This document shows positions 21,521 to 33,169 of a stretch of DNA of 64,000 nt, piece by piece (within the stretch, counting starts at the first letter, position 1; each line of letters begins with the position of its first letter). The notes beneath the pieces are model-generated. The model did not search any database. It saw only the letters and a program-made list of their open reading frames with translations, and was not told the origin of the DNA. This DNA comes from Dasypus novemcinctus (lineage: Eukaryota > Chordata > Mammalia > Cingulata > Dasypodidae), in assembly GCF_030445035.2 (NCBI RefSeq), contig NC_080673.1:201064216-201128215 (forward strand), in the 5' to 3' direction. The position numbers were made by a program, and so were the translations under genes.

Positions 21521-22029
21521 GCGCCCCACCCCCTGTGGACTCTTTCTACAGTCAGTCTTGACCCCAGGGGTCCTGATGGCATCGGCAGCATCGCCAGACC
21601 CTCTGGGGACGTAGGATGACAGGGTCTGGAACTTGCTAGGAGTAGGCTCGTGCGCCGGCCCCACTCACCAGGTGCTTTCCACGCCCTCCCCATGGGTCAG
21701 AAGGCGGAAGATGGTTTCCCCCCGGGCGGGTGAGTGTATACTGGTGGTGGTGTGACAATAAGAAGTGGCCTGAGAGCCCTGGCCTGGCTCTGGCCCACTG
21801 CAGGCCTTTTCCCTCCTCAAGGGTAGAGAAAAAGTCAGCTTATCTTTGCACCCCCAGAAGCTAGCCTGAGCCTAGAAGAGAGAACACATCCATAATGCCA
21901 ACTGGATAAATAAGAGAAAGAACAGGAAAAAGTGTAACTGAGGGATGGAAAAGAGGGAGGATATGGAGAGGAAAAGCAGGGATGAGGTATATGCTCAAAG
22001 CGACAAACTCCCAAGGCAGCCATTAGGTT

Positions 22030-22100
22030 ACCCAACGTAAGGATGGGGAAACTGAGGCCCAGGTGACTTTCCCAATTTGCACAGTGATTCAAACCCACAT
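22030..22100 (-). mobile_element. MIR SINE fragment
   Basis: GGGGAAACTGAGGCCCAGGTG then GATTCAAACCCACATCTG is the reversed MIR core. Confidence 0.5.
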
Positions 22101-22111
22101 CTGTCTCATTC

Positions 22112-22200
22112 TTTCTTTCTTTTCTTTTCTTTTCTTTTTAAAGCAGTTTTATTGAGATATATTCACAAACCATACAATCTATCCAAAGTTGTCTCATTCT
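22112..22200 (-). mobile_element. old L1M 3' tail, inverted
   Basis: A T-rich run followed by CAGTTTTATTGAGATATATTC and ACCATACAATCTATCC is the reverse of a common L1M end. Confidence 0.65.
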
Positions 22201-22204
22201 TTTA

Positions 22205-23040
22205 ACTATTGCCGGTCATTTTCATGAACCTCTACCAAACCATGAGTCTCTTCTCTCATTTCTATGCAACTGATTTTTCCAGTGCTGCTTTGACTTTGCA
22301 AATACACATTGTTTTCTCATTATAAAGGTAGTGTGTGCTCATTTTAGAGAATAAGGAAACTAAAGAAAAATAAAACCACAAATGAAGTTTTCATTAAGCT
22401 CATCACCCAGGACAACTTCCATTAAATATATTATCTGGTTTTTCCTCTCAGTTTACATTTATTGTACAAATGGTTGAAACTGGGTTTTCTTTTTTTTACT
22501 TTTTTCATAATATATTTTTTAATTTTTTAAAAAAGATACTTAGATTACATAAGTGTTTCATAAAAAATGTGGGGGATTCCCATATGCCCTGCCCCCTCCC
22601 CCTCACACATTTTCCCGTGTAAACAACATCCTTCATTAGTATGGTACATTTGTTACAATTGAGGAACGCACATGGGAGTATTACCACTAAACATGGAATA
22701 TAGTTTACATTGTAGTTTTCACTGTCTCCCCCACAATGAAATTAGGTTTCTAATGCCATTTTAAATTCTACTTTTTCATCTTAATACTACATCGTAAGCA
22801 TTTCTCCCCATCTCTAGATACACTTTGTAAGCATAATTTTTAAACTTTTTATTAAACACTAAGTGCCAGGTTACCATTCTAGATACAATTTTACAATCAT
22901 ATTTAACTGTATGGATACAGTATAATTGATTTATCCTTCCTCATACACTTAGGTATTAAAGTGGCTGCTGATTTTTCACTATTATAATAATTCTGTAATA
23001 AACTTTTATGGGCATAAATTTCTAGTCACACTTAGATAAG
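22205..23040 (+). mobile_element. old interspersed repeat (L1ME-like?), split by an L1 tail
   Basis: The left part (22205-22478, with CATTATAAAGGTAGTGTGTGC and CATCACCCAGGACAACTTCC) and right part (22740-23040, with AAGTGGCTGCTGATTTTTC and TAATAAACTTTTATGGGC) read as one abundant mammalian repeat, interrupted at 22481-22738. Family and orientation are uncertain. Confidence 0.4.
22481..22738 (-). mobile_element. xenarthran-type L1 3' UTR end, inverted
   Basis: T-rich start, then AAGATACTTAGATTACATAAG, GGATTCCCATATGCCC, GTATGGTACATTTGTTACAA and ATATAGTTTACATTGTAG. The same words recur at 23325 and 32458. Confidence 0.7.
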
Positions 23041-23051
23041 CCTTAGCTTTT

Positions 23052-23278
23052 CCTTTTTTCTTTTCTTTTTTCGAGATACCGAGGCTGGGGATTGAGCCCA
23101 GGACCTCATATGTGGGAAGCTGGCACTTGACCACTGAGCCATGTTGGCTTCTTTGGATTGTTTTTTTCTGGTTGCTTTGCTTGTTGTTCATTTTCTGTTG
23201 TTTTTTATTTTTTCAGGAGGCACCGGAAGCTGAACCTGAGGTGGGAGCTCAACTCCTGAGCCACGTCTACTCCCAACA
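23052..23278 (-). mobile_element. DAS-type SINE, inverted
   Basis: The T-rich start is the reversed tail. GGGGATTGAGCCCAGGACC and GCACTTGACCACTGAGCC are the inverted B- and A-box regions. A short duplication TTAGCTTTT flanks it at 23043-23051 and 23279-23287. Confidence 0.6.
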
Positions 23279-23324
23279 TTAGCTTTTTAAAATTTATTTA
23301 TTTGTTATGTTAAAGATTATACAT

Positions 23325-23930
23325 TATGCCTTATTTTTTTATAATTAATTTTTTTTTATTTTGAAAGAATATTTAGATTATGTAAATGTTACATAACAAA
23401 TTTAGGGATTTCCATATGCCCCACTCCTTCCCCCTCCCACACTTTCTCCCATTAACAACATCCTTCAGTACTATGGTGCATTTGTTACAATTGATGAACC
23501 CATATTGAAGCACTGCTACGAACCATGGACTACAGTTTACATAATAGTTTATACTTTGTCCCACACAATTTTGTAAGTTATAACAAAATATGCAATACCC
23601 TGTATTCATCACTGCAATGTCATGCAGGACATATACAATGTCCCCATATTACACCTATTCTTTCCCTCCCCTCCCTTAGAGCCTCTGGTGGCCACTGCCT
23701 TTACATCAATGATAAGAGTGCTTACACTGCTAGAATAATAAAAATCTACTTTAGTCCACAGCTCATTCCCCAACCTTGAGGATTTTGGGGTGGCGACACC
23801 CACTCTGCTTCCCGTTGAGAGGGGGCTTACATCCCATGGGGCAGATGGGTGAAGCTATCTTGCTTGCAGTTGCAGACACTCTGTTCCTTGGGTTGTGGAT
23901 TGTCCCTCATCATCTCTGAGCAATTAGCTT
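23325..23930 (-). mobile_element. L1 3' UTR end, inverted, longer copy
   Basis: It repeats the words of the copy at 22481 and continues further: GTAATGTCATGCAGG-like, TAGAGCCTCTGGTGGCCACTG, AACCTTGAGGATTTTGGGG, TTGAGAGGGGGCTTACATCC. The pieces of open frame have no recognised function. Confidence 0.7.
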
Positions 23931-23942
23931 TCAGAAGTTATA

Positions 23943-24375
23943 TCGCAGGAAATGGGTGTGGCTCAAGTGATAGAGCTTCTGTCTACCATATGGGAGGACC
24001 CTGGTTTGCTCCCTGGGAACTCCTAGTAAAAAAGAAGAAGAGAAAGTGAGCCCATGCAGTGAGCCAGTGCCTGCGCGAGTGCCCATGTGATGAGCACAAG
24101 TGCCCGTGCAGTGAGCCAGTGCCCGCACAAGTGAGTCACACAGCAAGATGATGACACATCAAAAGAGAGACAAGGGGAGAGTCAAGGAAAAGCACAGCAG
24201 AAACCAGGAACTGAGGTGGCGCAAGTGACAGGGAACCTCTCTCCACATTAGAGGTCCCCAGGATTGAATCCCGGTGAATCTTAGAGGAGAGAAAATGAGA
24301 AGACAACACAGACAGCAAAAACAGCAGGGCAGGAGGAGGGGAAGGGGGAAAATAAATAAGTAAATCTTAAAAAAA
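23943..24375 (+). mobile_element. dimeric DAS-type SINE
   Basis: First unit: TGTGGCTCAAGTGATAGAGC and CCATATGGGAGGACCCTGG. An internal GTGCCCGTGCAGTGAGCCA-type duplication follows. The second unit is from about 24205, with GAGGTGGCGCAAGTGACAGG and GATTGAATCCCGG, and the tail is AAAATAAATAAGTAAATC. Confidence 0.7.
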
Positions 24376-24439
24376 TAGTTAAATAGCATCTTCATCATCT
24401 TAGATGTGGCAAAGTTCTCACAGATGTATACATACACGA

Positions 24440-24512
24440 AAATGCACCCTTTGAACCTGCACAGTATACTGCATGTCAGTTAGCCTCAGTGACGCTGTTT
24501 CTTTAAAAGTAC
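24440..24512 (+). mobile_element. old L1M 3' tail
   Basis: AAAATGCACCCTTTGAACC, CACAGTATACTGCATGTCAG and TTAGCCTCAGTGACGCTG are diverged forms of a common L1M end. Confidence 0.5.
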
Positions 24513-25119
24513 CTTTCAATGTTTAGCCTGAACCCAGCTACCTTCCATCGTAAGCCCCACCTACCAATCAAACCTTTGGGGATCCCTGCTGATTTCACAC
24601 GAGAGCCTCCTCCACCACCTGCATGGTGCTTACAGGTGAGCACGGTCCAGGGACCCACCCAGCTCGGTGCATTGGGCCCACCTCGTTCCTCTCGGAGCCC
24701 CGACTCCTCAGCTGTAACATGGGCTGGTAACACCTGCCTCTTGAGCCAAGGTCTGTCGGCCACCTGAGCAGAAGAAGGCTTGGAGCAGGGCAGGGCTGGA
24801 ACATTCTGTTTTTAGAGTTCTTGGGCATCAGGACCATCCTGTCAAATGCCAGACTAAATACAGGTAGACCACACCTTCCGCCTTACCTGGTGAAACCACC
24901 TGTCCCCTCCGTGGAAACTCACACCGGCTTTCTCAAAGTACAGGGATTGCTTCAGAATCACCCAGGAGGCTGGCTTAAAATGCAGGCGGAAAGGCTGCAG
25001 TCAGACCTACAGAATTAGACTCTCTAGGAGTGAGGCCCTGGAGTGGGTGTTGTAACAGGCGCCTGGGGAGTTACTTTGAGAACTACCCCTAGGCTACTTT
25101 AACCCTACTAATGAGCATA

Positions 25120-25330
25120 GCATCAGCTCTGGTTTAAAGAGCAGGTCCAGGCCCAGTACTGAGACTACAACGTGAGTGATCTCACCAAGTCCATGTAACT
25201 CCGAGGTCAATTTCATAGCGCCCCCATTTCACAGAAGGGGAAAGTGAGGCTAAGGCAAGTTGCTGCTTTCTTAAGTTTACACTGCAAAGCTTGGTTTTCA
25301 GTCTGGGTCTGTCTTATTTTGAAAGTCTGC
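25120..25330 (-). mobile_element. MIR SINE fragment
   Basis: GCGCCCCCATTTCACAGAAGGG followed by GAAAGTGAGGCTAAGGCAAG is an inverted MIR core. Confidence 0.5.
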
Positions 25331-25349
25331 GCTGTTAATCACATTACTT

Positions 25350-25470
25350 ATGGATCCATTTATTCAACTGAAATTTCTGAAATACTTATTAAGCACCAGG
25401 TTTGGGTCTAGGTGCTGGAAACCAACAGTGTACAAAACAGGTGTGGTCTCTCCCTGCATTGCAATGGTGG
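25350..25470 (-). mobile_element. L2 3' end, inverted
   Basis: CCATTTATTCAACTGAAATTTC, CTTATTAAGCACCAGG and CAGTGTACAAAACAGG follow reversed L2. Confidence 0.6.
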
Positions 25471-25479
25471 GAAAAGGGA

Positions 25480-25840
25480 ATCAAGGGGGTGTATCGGTCA
25501 GGACAGGATGAGACTATGCTGCAGTAACAAACAAGCCCTCAATTTCCATGCTCCAAACAGAAGTTTGTTTCTGGTGCTGCACATCCACGTTGGGTCAGCA
25601 GGGGACCTCTGCTCATCCCTCAGGGAGAGAGCAGGCTGATGGGGTGGCCCCCTCTCCAACCTGCCTGCAGGGAGGAAAGTGTTTCCTGGATCTTCAAACA
25701 GCTAGGAAATCTTTCACCTGGAAGTGACAGGAGTTACTTCTGCTCACAGATCGTTATGTAGAACAGTCACACGCTCCTGCCTCGCCTGAGAGGGGAGCGC
25801 TAGCCTGCCATGCTATCCAGGGGGAAAGCAAAGCACGACG
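25480..25840. other. probable old interspersed repeat, family not assigned
   Basis: GGACAGGATGAGACTATGCTG, AGTAACAAACAAGCCC and GGAAGTGACAGGAGTTACTTC are words I associate with an abundant old mammalian repeat whose family I cannot name with confidence. No coding potential is seen. Confidence 0.35.
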
Positions 25841-26129
25841 CTAGAAGTAAATTTCCAGCAAATGAGGATTGTTTCCAATTGGATGACTGCTATGAAGAAA
25901 TGAACACAGGTTTGTGGCACGAAAAGAGATAGAGTGCAGTGTGGAAAGAGGCTTTTCAGATGGACAAGTGGCATTGAGCTGTTGGAGTATTACTTTTAGA
26001 TGAAGTGAGAGATGCAATGTTGCCACAGTGGGCTCCGTTCTTAGATAAATTTTCATTGGTGAATAATCTGTATTAGTTGGGTTCGATTTGTCGAGAAACC
26101 CTGGAAGACATTGAATCTAGTTCTAGTTG

Positions 26130-26210
26130 TGTTGACATTCTCATAAGACCCCTGGACAAACCACCCTCCTTTCTGAACCTCAGTTTTCCCACCTGTGAAA
26201 GGGGCGCATG
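26130..26210 (+). mobile_element. MIR SINE fragment
   Basis: CTGAACCTCAGTTTTCCCACC then TGTGAAAGGGGCG is the sense MIR core. Confidence 0.5.
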
Positions 26211-26552
26211 GAAGCCCTAAATTGGCTGCCCCAGGCCAGGCCCCGGCAGAAGAGCCAGTGTTGTCAAGTGAATCGCCGGCCAGCCTTTTAAACTTGGACT
26301 ATTTCTAATATTCAGATTTCCAGACTCTCTTAAGGTACAGTAAGTAGGGTGGGGAATCCCGGGCCACTGCCGCACAGCACTGCCCGTCCCCGCGGCCGGC
26401 CTGGTGGGCCAGCAGCGTCCCCACGGGCCCAAGCCAACCATCCGCAGCGCCTTGCCTGTCCCCAGGGCAAGCGAGTGCGGCGTCCCCGGACCGAGGGCCT
26501 CTGAGGTTGCCCTGCCCGCCCGGCAATGTCGAGTCTAGACGTTCACTCGGTC

Positions 26553-26835
26553 GGGGTGAGTGTGTGTGTGAGTGTGTATGCGAGGCTGTGCATGAGTGTG
26601 AACGTGTATATGAGTGTGTCAGTACCTGTGTGTGTGAGTGGTACATGTGACAGTGTGAGTGAGCTGTGTATGTGGTGTGAGACTCTGCAGGTGTGTGTAT
26701 GTGAGTGTGTCATGCATGTACGTGGGTGTGCGTATGAGTCGGTACGCGTGAGTGTGAGTTGTGTGGGTCTGTGCGGTGCCTATGAGTGTGTGTGAAAGTG
26801 AGCGTGGGTGTGCCTGAGTGCGACGGTGCGTGTTT
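26553..26835. repeat. degenerate GT-rich repeat
   Basis: About 280 bp of interrupted (TG)n with GAGTGTG units on the + strand. Open frames across it (Val/Cys/Ser-rich) are artefacts. Confidence 0.85.
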
Positions 26836-26839
26836 TATG

Positions 26840-29160
26840 GGGGAGGGAAGTCGGCAGGCGAGTGGGCGCTTGCACGCCAAGCCTGTGGCTGACTGCTGGG
26901 CACCGAGAATAAAAACATTTGCTTCAGGGGTGCCAGAGCAGGAGCGGGAGCCCCGGCGCCGCAGCAGGAGGCTCACTCCGTGTCCTGAAAATCCCGATCC
27001 TCCCTGGATGAGAAATGGCGGCAGAAGATACTTAAGAACCGAAGTGAGAGCAGCTCGCCTCTGGGGAGGGGCCGGTGGGGTGCGGGGAGGAGAGAGAGGC
27101 CACGGTGGACGAAAGAGGCCTGGAAAACTCCCCGCCCGCCCGTTAGGACCCCCGCCGCCCCGGGAGCAGGAACGGGCCCCACGCCTGGATGGGTGCGCTG
27201 TTTCTCCGAGCTCTGCAGGGCCTCGGGCGAGGCCCACCCTGGAGCCAGGGGCCTGGACCCTCCTGGATGAGAGGAGACAAGGAGATACCGACCAGCCTAC
27301 AGGCCCCAGGTCCTTGGGGACCAGCCTGAGTCACAGGCCTCAGACACCAGCCCTTTCCCCCTTTCTCAGCCAAGGGCTGGGACCTGGCAGGGAGGAGAGA
27401 GAGAGGGCACCCCGGGCTGCCCATGGGGGGGGGCAGAGGGGGCACCCCGGCCACCCTAGAGGAGGGAGTCAAGTTCTGAACCGGCCATGTCAGGTGCTTT
27501 GGGCTGCGCCTCCTTTCACAAATTCCAGGCCCGGGGGGTTTCTCCTCCTCTTTGTAATCACTGGAGTGAGGTCAGAACTACAAGAGGCTTCCAGGAAGAG
27601 AAGGGAGGGAGAGACTTTGAAAAACAGAAACAGGTACCGGGAGAGAGAAACCAGAAAAGGGAGAGATGCGCGGGAGAGGGCGAAAGGACAGGGAGGGGCA
27701 CAGGAGAAGGGCGGGTGCCGGGGAGCTGGGGCCTGGGGCGCTTTTGCACCTATGACAAGGCCCTTATTTCCTGTGGCGGAGTCACTGAGACCCTGGTGAC
27801 TTCAGGATGGCTGGGAGCCAGCGAGAAGCGAGGCTGGGGCAGGGCCCCGGAAGTGGGCCGCAGCGGGCCCTGTGCAAGGGGTGACTGCCAGTCCCACGCC
27901 CCCCACCTGGACTTCCTCTCCCAGTGTGGCTGTGAACTTGGCCGTGCCTCTGAGAGGAGGGAGGAGGGAAGGAACGGGAGAGGGGAGGACGGCGAAAAGA
28001 CAAGCAGGTTGGGGAGAGGGCAAAGGGGGCTGAGAACGGAGGGAGAAAATGCAAGTGGGGGGAAAGGCTGCAGAGCCTGGAGAGCGGGCCGGCCCAGGCA
28101 GGGAAGGCCGCGGAGCTCGCTGTCCTCAGCGCTGCCCCCCACCTGGCCTCTGTGCTCCGGCCGCAGGGCACCGCACTCAGGAGTAGGGGAGAATGTCTGC
28201 GTGGTGGGGTGGCGATAGTGACGATGATGGGGGTGCTAGGGGGAGCCCAGAAGCCCCAGGAGCTCCCCAGCTCAGCCCCTTCCCCCAGGAAGATCACCCC
28301 ACCCACCCAAGCACACGCAGAGAGTGTTTACAGCTCTAAGCTCGGTTATGTTCTCCACCAAAGCAGACACATGGCTCAGAGAGGTTGGGAAACCTGCCCA
28401 ACGTCACACAGCTGATAAATGGTCAAGAGGACAGAAAGCCAGTAGTGCCTGGCCCTGCCCCCTCCCCGCTCCTCCTGGGGACCTGGCTATTCCACTAGCC
28501 CCCACGCACCCTCCTGAAAGCATCCACGAGGTCCTACTCACAATTCTCCCACCCATCTCACCAGCCGCCGTGCTGCTCTGCCACCATCAAGCCCACTCCC
28601 GCGGGGCCTCTGCCCTGGAGAGGAAGACACTGGTCCCCGACACAGGCGACTCCAGAGCCGGTGAGGCAGGGGCTGAGCTCTAAACGGGGACTGACCCAGA
28701 GCTCTGGAAACCCGTGGGGGAGGGGAGCACTTCCGGGTGAGGACAGCGTGCAGTCAAGGAGGGCTTCAGGGAGGGGTCCTTTTGAAGTGGGCCCTGAAGG
28801 ACACTTACGATTCCAAGGTAGAATCTACTTCCTCCTCCTTTGGGACCCTCCCCAAAGGATCACTTTAGCCGGGGGGGCCCCTCCCTCGCTGCTAGTTGAG
28901 ACTGGAGGCTCAGACGCCCTGCTCCTACTTAACTAAACCCGCAAGAAGGAGGAGGGGGAGCGGGAAGGGAGCAAGGAAAGAAGAGACAGGCAGGGCGATG
29001 CGGGGAAGGAGGCGAGAGGGGCGGGGGGCCCGGATCGCCGGGGGAGGGTGCAGGTCACCCTTCAGGCTCCCTGCGCGGTGAGTCTGCAGACGCGCCGGGA
29101 GGGGGCCCCGCTGACTTGCAGAGCTGGCGGAGGTTACACGCAGCCTCGAGGCCCAGGCTG
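26840..29160. other. GC-rich non-coding stretch
   Basis: Large overlapping frames (the longest a + strand frame at 26786-27799) are Arg/Gly/Pro-rich on both strands with no domain. An inverted MIR lies near 28315-28430 (CACCAAAGCAGACACATGG, CAGAGAGGTTGGGAAACC, CACACAGCTGATAAATGG) and an L2-like trace near 28720-28800. No gene is supported. Confidence 0.5.
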
Positions 29161-29164
29161 GGCA

Positions 29165-29285
29165 GCCATTCTTCAATTTCTAATAAAAACCCTGAAGTGG
29201 ATGACGCGCGATAAATCAACCCTGCGCGAGGCCCGTCTCGGGGTAATCTTTTCAATTATCTGCTTGGCGCGGTGCTCCGGAGCCA
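29165..29285. promoter_or_regulatory. candidate conserved non-coding element
   Basis: An AT-rich, repeat-free patch in GC-rich DNA with AATTTCTAATAAAAACC, GATGACGCGCGATAAATC and GGTAATCTTTTCAATTATC. Function is inferred from texture alone. Confidence 0.25.
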
Positions 29286-29982
29286 AGTTTGGCTGCTGGG
29301 CCTCCACGCCTTGGCAGACGGGGGGCCGGCCAGGCAGAAGGCAGCTGAGCAGTGAGGCTCAAGGGCCCCCCGTGGAGCGGGCAGGGGCGTCCAGGGGGCC
29401 GTGTCTCTGGGCATCCCTGGGCTCCAGGCACTGCGGACTGGCAGGGAGGCCCGCCAGGCCCCTGCCCTCATGGAGCTGGCATTCCCAGGGCGGGAGAGAC
29501 CACAAGCTCTCCTGGGACAGGGTGCCAAGGAAAAGAGACCAAGTGAGGTAGGGAGCGATGATGGGGGAGCCTCTCTGAGTTGCCCATGTCTGCATTCTCA
29601 AATCTGGAGCTGCGTGACTTGGAGAAAGTTTCTGAACCTGCTTTAGGGTCTGCAAAGGGAAAGAGAAATCAGCAGGCAGGGGGGGCCATGGAAGAGTAAG
29701 GTACATCCCAAGTGCATCTTGGCTCCCCTCTTGTGCCCAAATCCCTCACCCTCCCCTAAGACACGCCCCCTTGTGCCCTTGCCTCCCCGAGGAGCTTTCC
29801 CTGATTCCCAAGTAGAACATCATATCTCCTTCCCCTGGGGGCCCCCAGGACCCCATCTTCCCCTCCCTGAGGCAGCCTTCACCTTCTCCTGTGCATTATG
29901 GGTATTGGCGTTCATGTTTCTAAATCCTGCAAAATGGAACAGAAATACCTTAGGGCCAGTGTTCTTGGGCAAGACGGACAGA

Positions 29983-30277
29983 CACACGAGTGGATGAATG
30001 TATGGATAGAAGGATGGATAGGTAAACAGGTGGATGGATGGGTAGATGGATGGATGGGTGGAAGGATGCGAGTGGATGGATACATGGGTAGATGGAGAGG
30101 TGAATAGGTAGTGGATGGATGGTGAGTGGATGGATGGATAGGTGGTTAGGCACATGAATAAATGAATACACAGATGGATGGATGGGTGGGTAAATAAGTG
30201 GGTGGGTGAATGGATGGGTGCATGGATGATGGTAGGTGAATAGGTGGTGGATAGATGGGTGAATGGGTGAATAAATG
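29983..30277. repeat. degenerate GGAT/TGGA tandem repeat
   Basis: Nearly 300 bp of TGGATGGATGGA-type units with GGTGAATGG and GGTAGATGG variants. Minus-strand frames rich in His, Pro, Ser and Ile come from the repeat. Confidence 0.9.
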
Positions 30278-30414
30278 AAAGCCAGGTCCTGGCAAAATAA
30301 GAGCAGTGCAATGCTCAGCCCTGGAGAAGGGTAGCATTGAGGAGAAGGAATAGCTCTTTCTCAAGGACAAATTTTTTGAGTCGACAGGGAGGTTGAGAAA
30401 ACACTTTCATCTGT

Positions 30415-30560
30415 CCCCTCCTTTATTCAGATATTTATTCAGCACCAGGCACGAAGCTGGGTAGTAGGAGCTAAAGGAACAGAGTTCATGGTCGACTCAG
30501 GAAAGCAATAAATAAACCCAGTGACTTTGTGCTGTGGTCAGCGCTACTTGAGCAGAAACT
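30415..30560 (-). mobile_element. L2 3' end, inverted
   Basis: CTTTATTCAGATATTTATTC, CAGCACCAGGCACGAAGCTGG and AAGCAATAAATAAACCC follow reversed L2. Confidence 0.6.
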
Positions 30561-30769
30561 TCAAGCGGCTGTCAGAGCGAGCCGCTCACCTCCCACCAGT
30601 TGACACAAAGAGGCAGCTCAGCCCAGGGCCTCGTCCCGAGGTGCTCCTGCCTCCCGCACTTGGCAGCGAGGGGGCTTGGCACCAATTCCCAGCCACCTCT
30701 GGGCAAGCCTGCCCACGCCTAAGCCTCGGCTCCAGAGCTAAAGCCGGGGGTCCCCTGGGGTCTGCCGTT

Positions 30770-30910
30770 TGGCAGATGCTGTCCCATTTGGTCTTCGTGG
30801 GGCTGGAATGACTCTCCCCCATCTTAGGTACAAGGACCCGCGGGCTCCAAAAAGTGAGGCATTTTACCCGAGCTCACGCAGCTGCCGAGGCAAGGGGCCA
30901 GAATTCGCAC
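30770..30910 (-). mobile_element. MIR SINE fragment
   Basis: A diverged inverted core: CTCCAAAAAGTGAGGC, ATTTTACCCGAGCTCACGC, then AGAATTCGCACCTAGG. Confidence 0.45.
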
Positions 30911-31004
30911 CTAGGTCAGGGTGACCCCAGTCCCGTGCCCTGCCCACCCGGCCGCTCTGCATGGATGTCCCATCTCCGTTGCTGGGGTAACCTCCGGGCC
31001 GCAG

Positions 31005-31115
31005 CAGTCACCCCTCCTGGAGCGTGATTCTTGCACCTGACATCATAATCCTCTGTGACATCTTAATCAGCTCCCAGGCAACTGACAGCGTGGTATTAGC
31101 GCCGGGCCTCTGGTG
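31005..31115. promoter_or_regulatory. candidate conserved non-coding element
   Basis: CACCTGACATCATAATCCTC, TGACATCTTAATCAGC and GGTATTAGCGCC lie close together in repeat-free sequence with two near-identical TGACATC words. Function is inferred. Confidence 0.25.
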
Positions 31116-31194
31116 AGTCGCACGGCCTGGCCTGGACACTCCATGTCCCTCCCTGCCTCGGCTTAACCCTTGCCTGCCCGCCCCACCCCCGTGC

Positions 31195-31345
31195 AGGGGG
31201 TCGGTGGTTCGATTTTAGAGTCTGATACAATTTCAGATCCGAGCTTTGCTAATGCGCTTTTCTAAGCGTTCATTTCCTCGCCTGGTAAAAGGGGGGATAA
31301 GAGGGTCTGTCGGCCTCTTGCACAAAATTGTGTGAGGAGTTAGGA
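31195..31345 (+). mobile_element. MIR SINE fragment
   Basis: GGTGGTTCGATTTTAGAG, CTAATGCGCTTTTCTAAGCG and CATTTCCTCGCCTGGTAAAA are diverged sense MIR words. Confidence 0.45.
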
Positions 31346-31349
31346 AAAG

Positions 31350-32455
31350 GAGATGCTGTGCCACCCCAAGGAGCTGGGTCCCTGCTGTCATCCCCCTGCG
31401 CCAGCAGATCTGGGAGCCTGGGAGTCCAGGGCTCTCTGGGAGCAGAGGGGGAGGCAGGAGCTCCTCACAGGCAGAGTGTCCTGGCCCCGGAATCCCACAG
31501 ACCAGGTGCACGTTGGCTCTTCCTAAGTCACTTAGCACCTTCTGCAGGAAAGCGAGGAGCAGAGCCGGACCTGAGAAGTGCCATGTCCGCGGAGGTCAAG
31601 CACGTGGCGGGGAATGTTCCATGGCATTGACGCATAAGAAGGAAGCTCCGGGCTACCCACCTCGGGGCCCTGGCGTCCTGCTCCCTGTGAAGGTGGCGGA
31701 GTTCCTCGAAGGTGCCTCTGAAGGCCCCCAGCCCGCCCTGAACTTGGCCCCTGTGCAGCAAACCTGGGCCGAGCTCCGAGAGGGGCGGCTTTGGTGCGCC
31801 CCCTTCGCTCCTCTTCCTCAGCCTCCCACCTGGCTCCCCCGAGCTGACGCCACCAGCTGAGCCAGCCACCTGCGGCCCCACCTTCTCTGTCTGTGCCCCC
31901 GGGGGATGGGGGAGTCCGGGGGTGGGGGGCTTTTCCCACTAGGGGAAAAGAGGCAGGGTACGGTGTGGGTTTCCTTTTGAGTGGGTTTCCCCCTCCTCCC
32001 CAGCCTTGCCCCCCGAAAGTGACAGCTTCTTCTTTGAGGAGACCCTTTGCAAGCGCTTCCTGGCCAACCAGGAGCTGGGGGACCCAGCCAGAGCTGCCGA
32101 GTCACCCTCCTCAGCTTCTCCACCCGTGAAACGGAAGCCACAATGCAGACGTGCGCCGCGGGGCGGTTGCATCCAGGCGTCATGGGAGAACCGGGTGCAC
32201 TTGGCTCTTAACAGTTTTCATGGAGATTATTATACCAATAACCTTCTCCGTGTGCCTGAGGTCAGAACAGAAGCCAGCGCGACCGCGGCATCTCTGCGCC
32301 TCCATGTTCTCATCCGTTAAATGGGCTAACAGGACCCGTCAGGCACCTTGAATAAGAAGACGAAAGTGCTCAACCCAGAGCCTGGCACAGACCGGGGTTT
32401 CAAGTGGCTTCGTCCGCTTCTTGCCTCTCATGGTCCCTCTCTGGTTTTTGCGTTT
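31350..32455. other. non-coding stretch with weak MIR traces
   Basis: Open frames of up to 135 codons overlap on opposite strands without domains. A sense MIR-like piece lies near 32280-32400 (GTTCTCATCCGTTAAATGGG). No gene is supported. Confidence 0.45.
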
Positions 32456-32457
32456 TT

Positions 32458-33165
32458 GTTTTGTTTTGAGTTTTGTTTTAAATATCTTTTTATTTACTTC
32501 TAAAAGATACTTAGATTACATAAAATCTTACATAAAAGATAGAAGGATTCCTATATGCCCCACTCCCCACACCTCCCACTTTTCTCACAGTAACAACTTC
32601 TTTCATGAGTGTGCTACATTCATTGCAATTGATGGACACATTTTGGAGCATTGCCACACAGCATGGATTATAGTTTACATTGTAGTTTACACTCTCTCCC
32701 TCTCAATTCTGTAGGTTATGGCCATATATACAATGACCCGTATCTGTCATTGCAATGTCACTCAGGACAACTCCAAGTCCTGAAAATGGCCCCATATTAC
32801 ACCTCTCTGTCCCTCTCTCTGAGTTCAGCACCTCCAGTGGCCACTGTCTCCACATCAATGATATAATTTCTTCCATTGCTAGAATCACAGTAAGTCTATA
32901 GTGGAATACCAGTAAGTCCACTCTAGTCCATATTTTGTTCCCCAGTCCTGAGGATTCTGGGATGGTGATGTCCACTCCACCTCTAATAGAGAGGGGGCTT
33001 GGATCCCTTATGGCTGATGGATGGGATTCTCCTGCTCGCAGATGTAGACTCTCGGTTCCCTGGTGTGGTGGTTGACCACCCTCACCTCCTTGTTGTCCTG
33101 GCTGAGTCCCATGAACTAGAGAGTAGGTGTTGCAACTCTGCTGAGGCTCAGGGCCCAGCTGCCAC
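32458..33165 (-). mobile_element. L1 3' UTR, inverted, longest copy in the window
   Basis: It starts with a T-rich reversed tail, then AAAAGATACTTAGATTACAT, GGATTCCTATATGCCCC, GGATTATAGTTTACATTGTAG, CACCTCCAGTGGCCACTG, AATAGAGAGGGGGCTTGG and GAACTAGAGAGTAGGTGTTGC. The minus-strand frame over it (32703-33578) is 3' UTR plus flank, not a protein. Confidence 0.7.
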
Positions 33166-33169
33166 AGCC

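Noticed and set aside
26786..28218. Frames of 337 and 243 codons
   Set aside because: Overlapping Arg/Gly/Pro-rich frames in GC-rich DNA with no domain, and equally long frames exist on the opposite strand.
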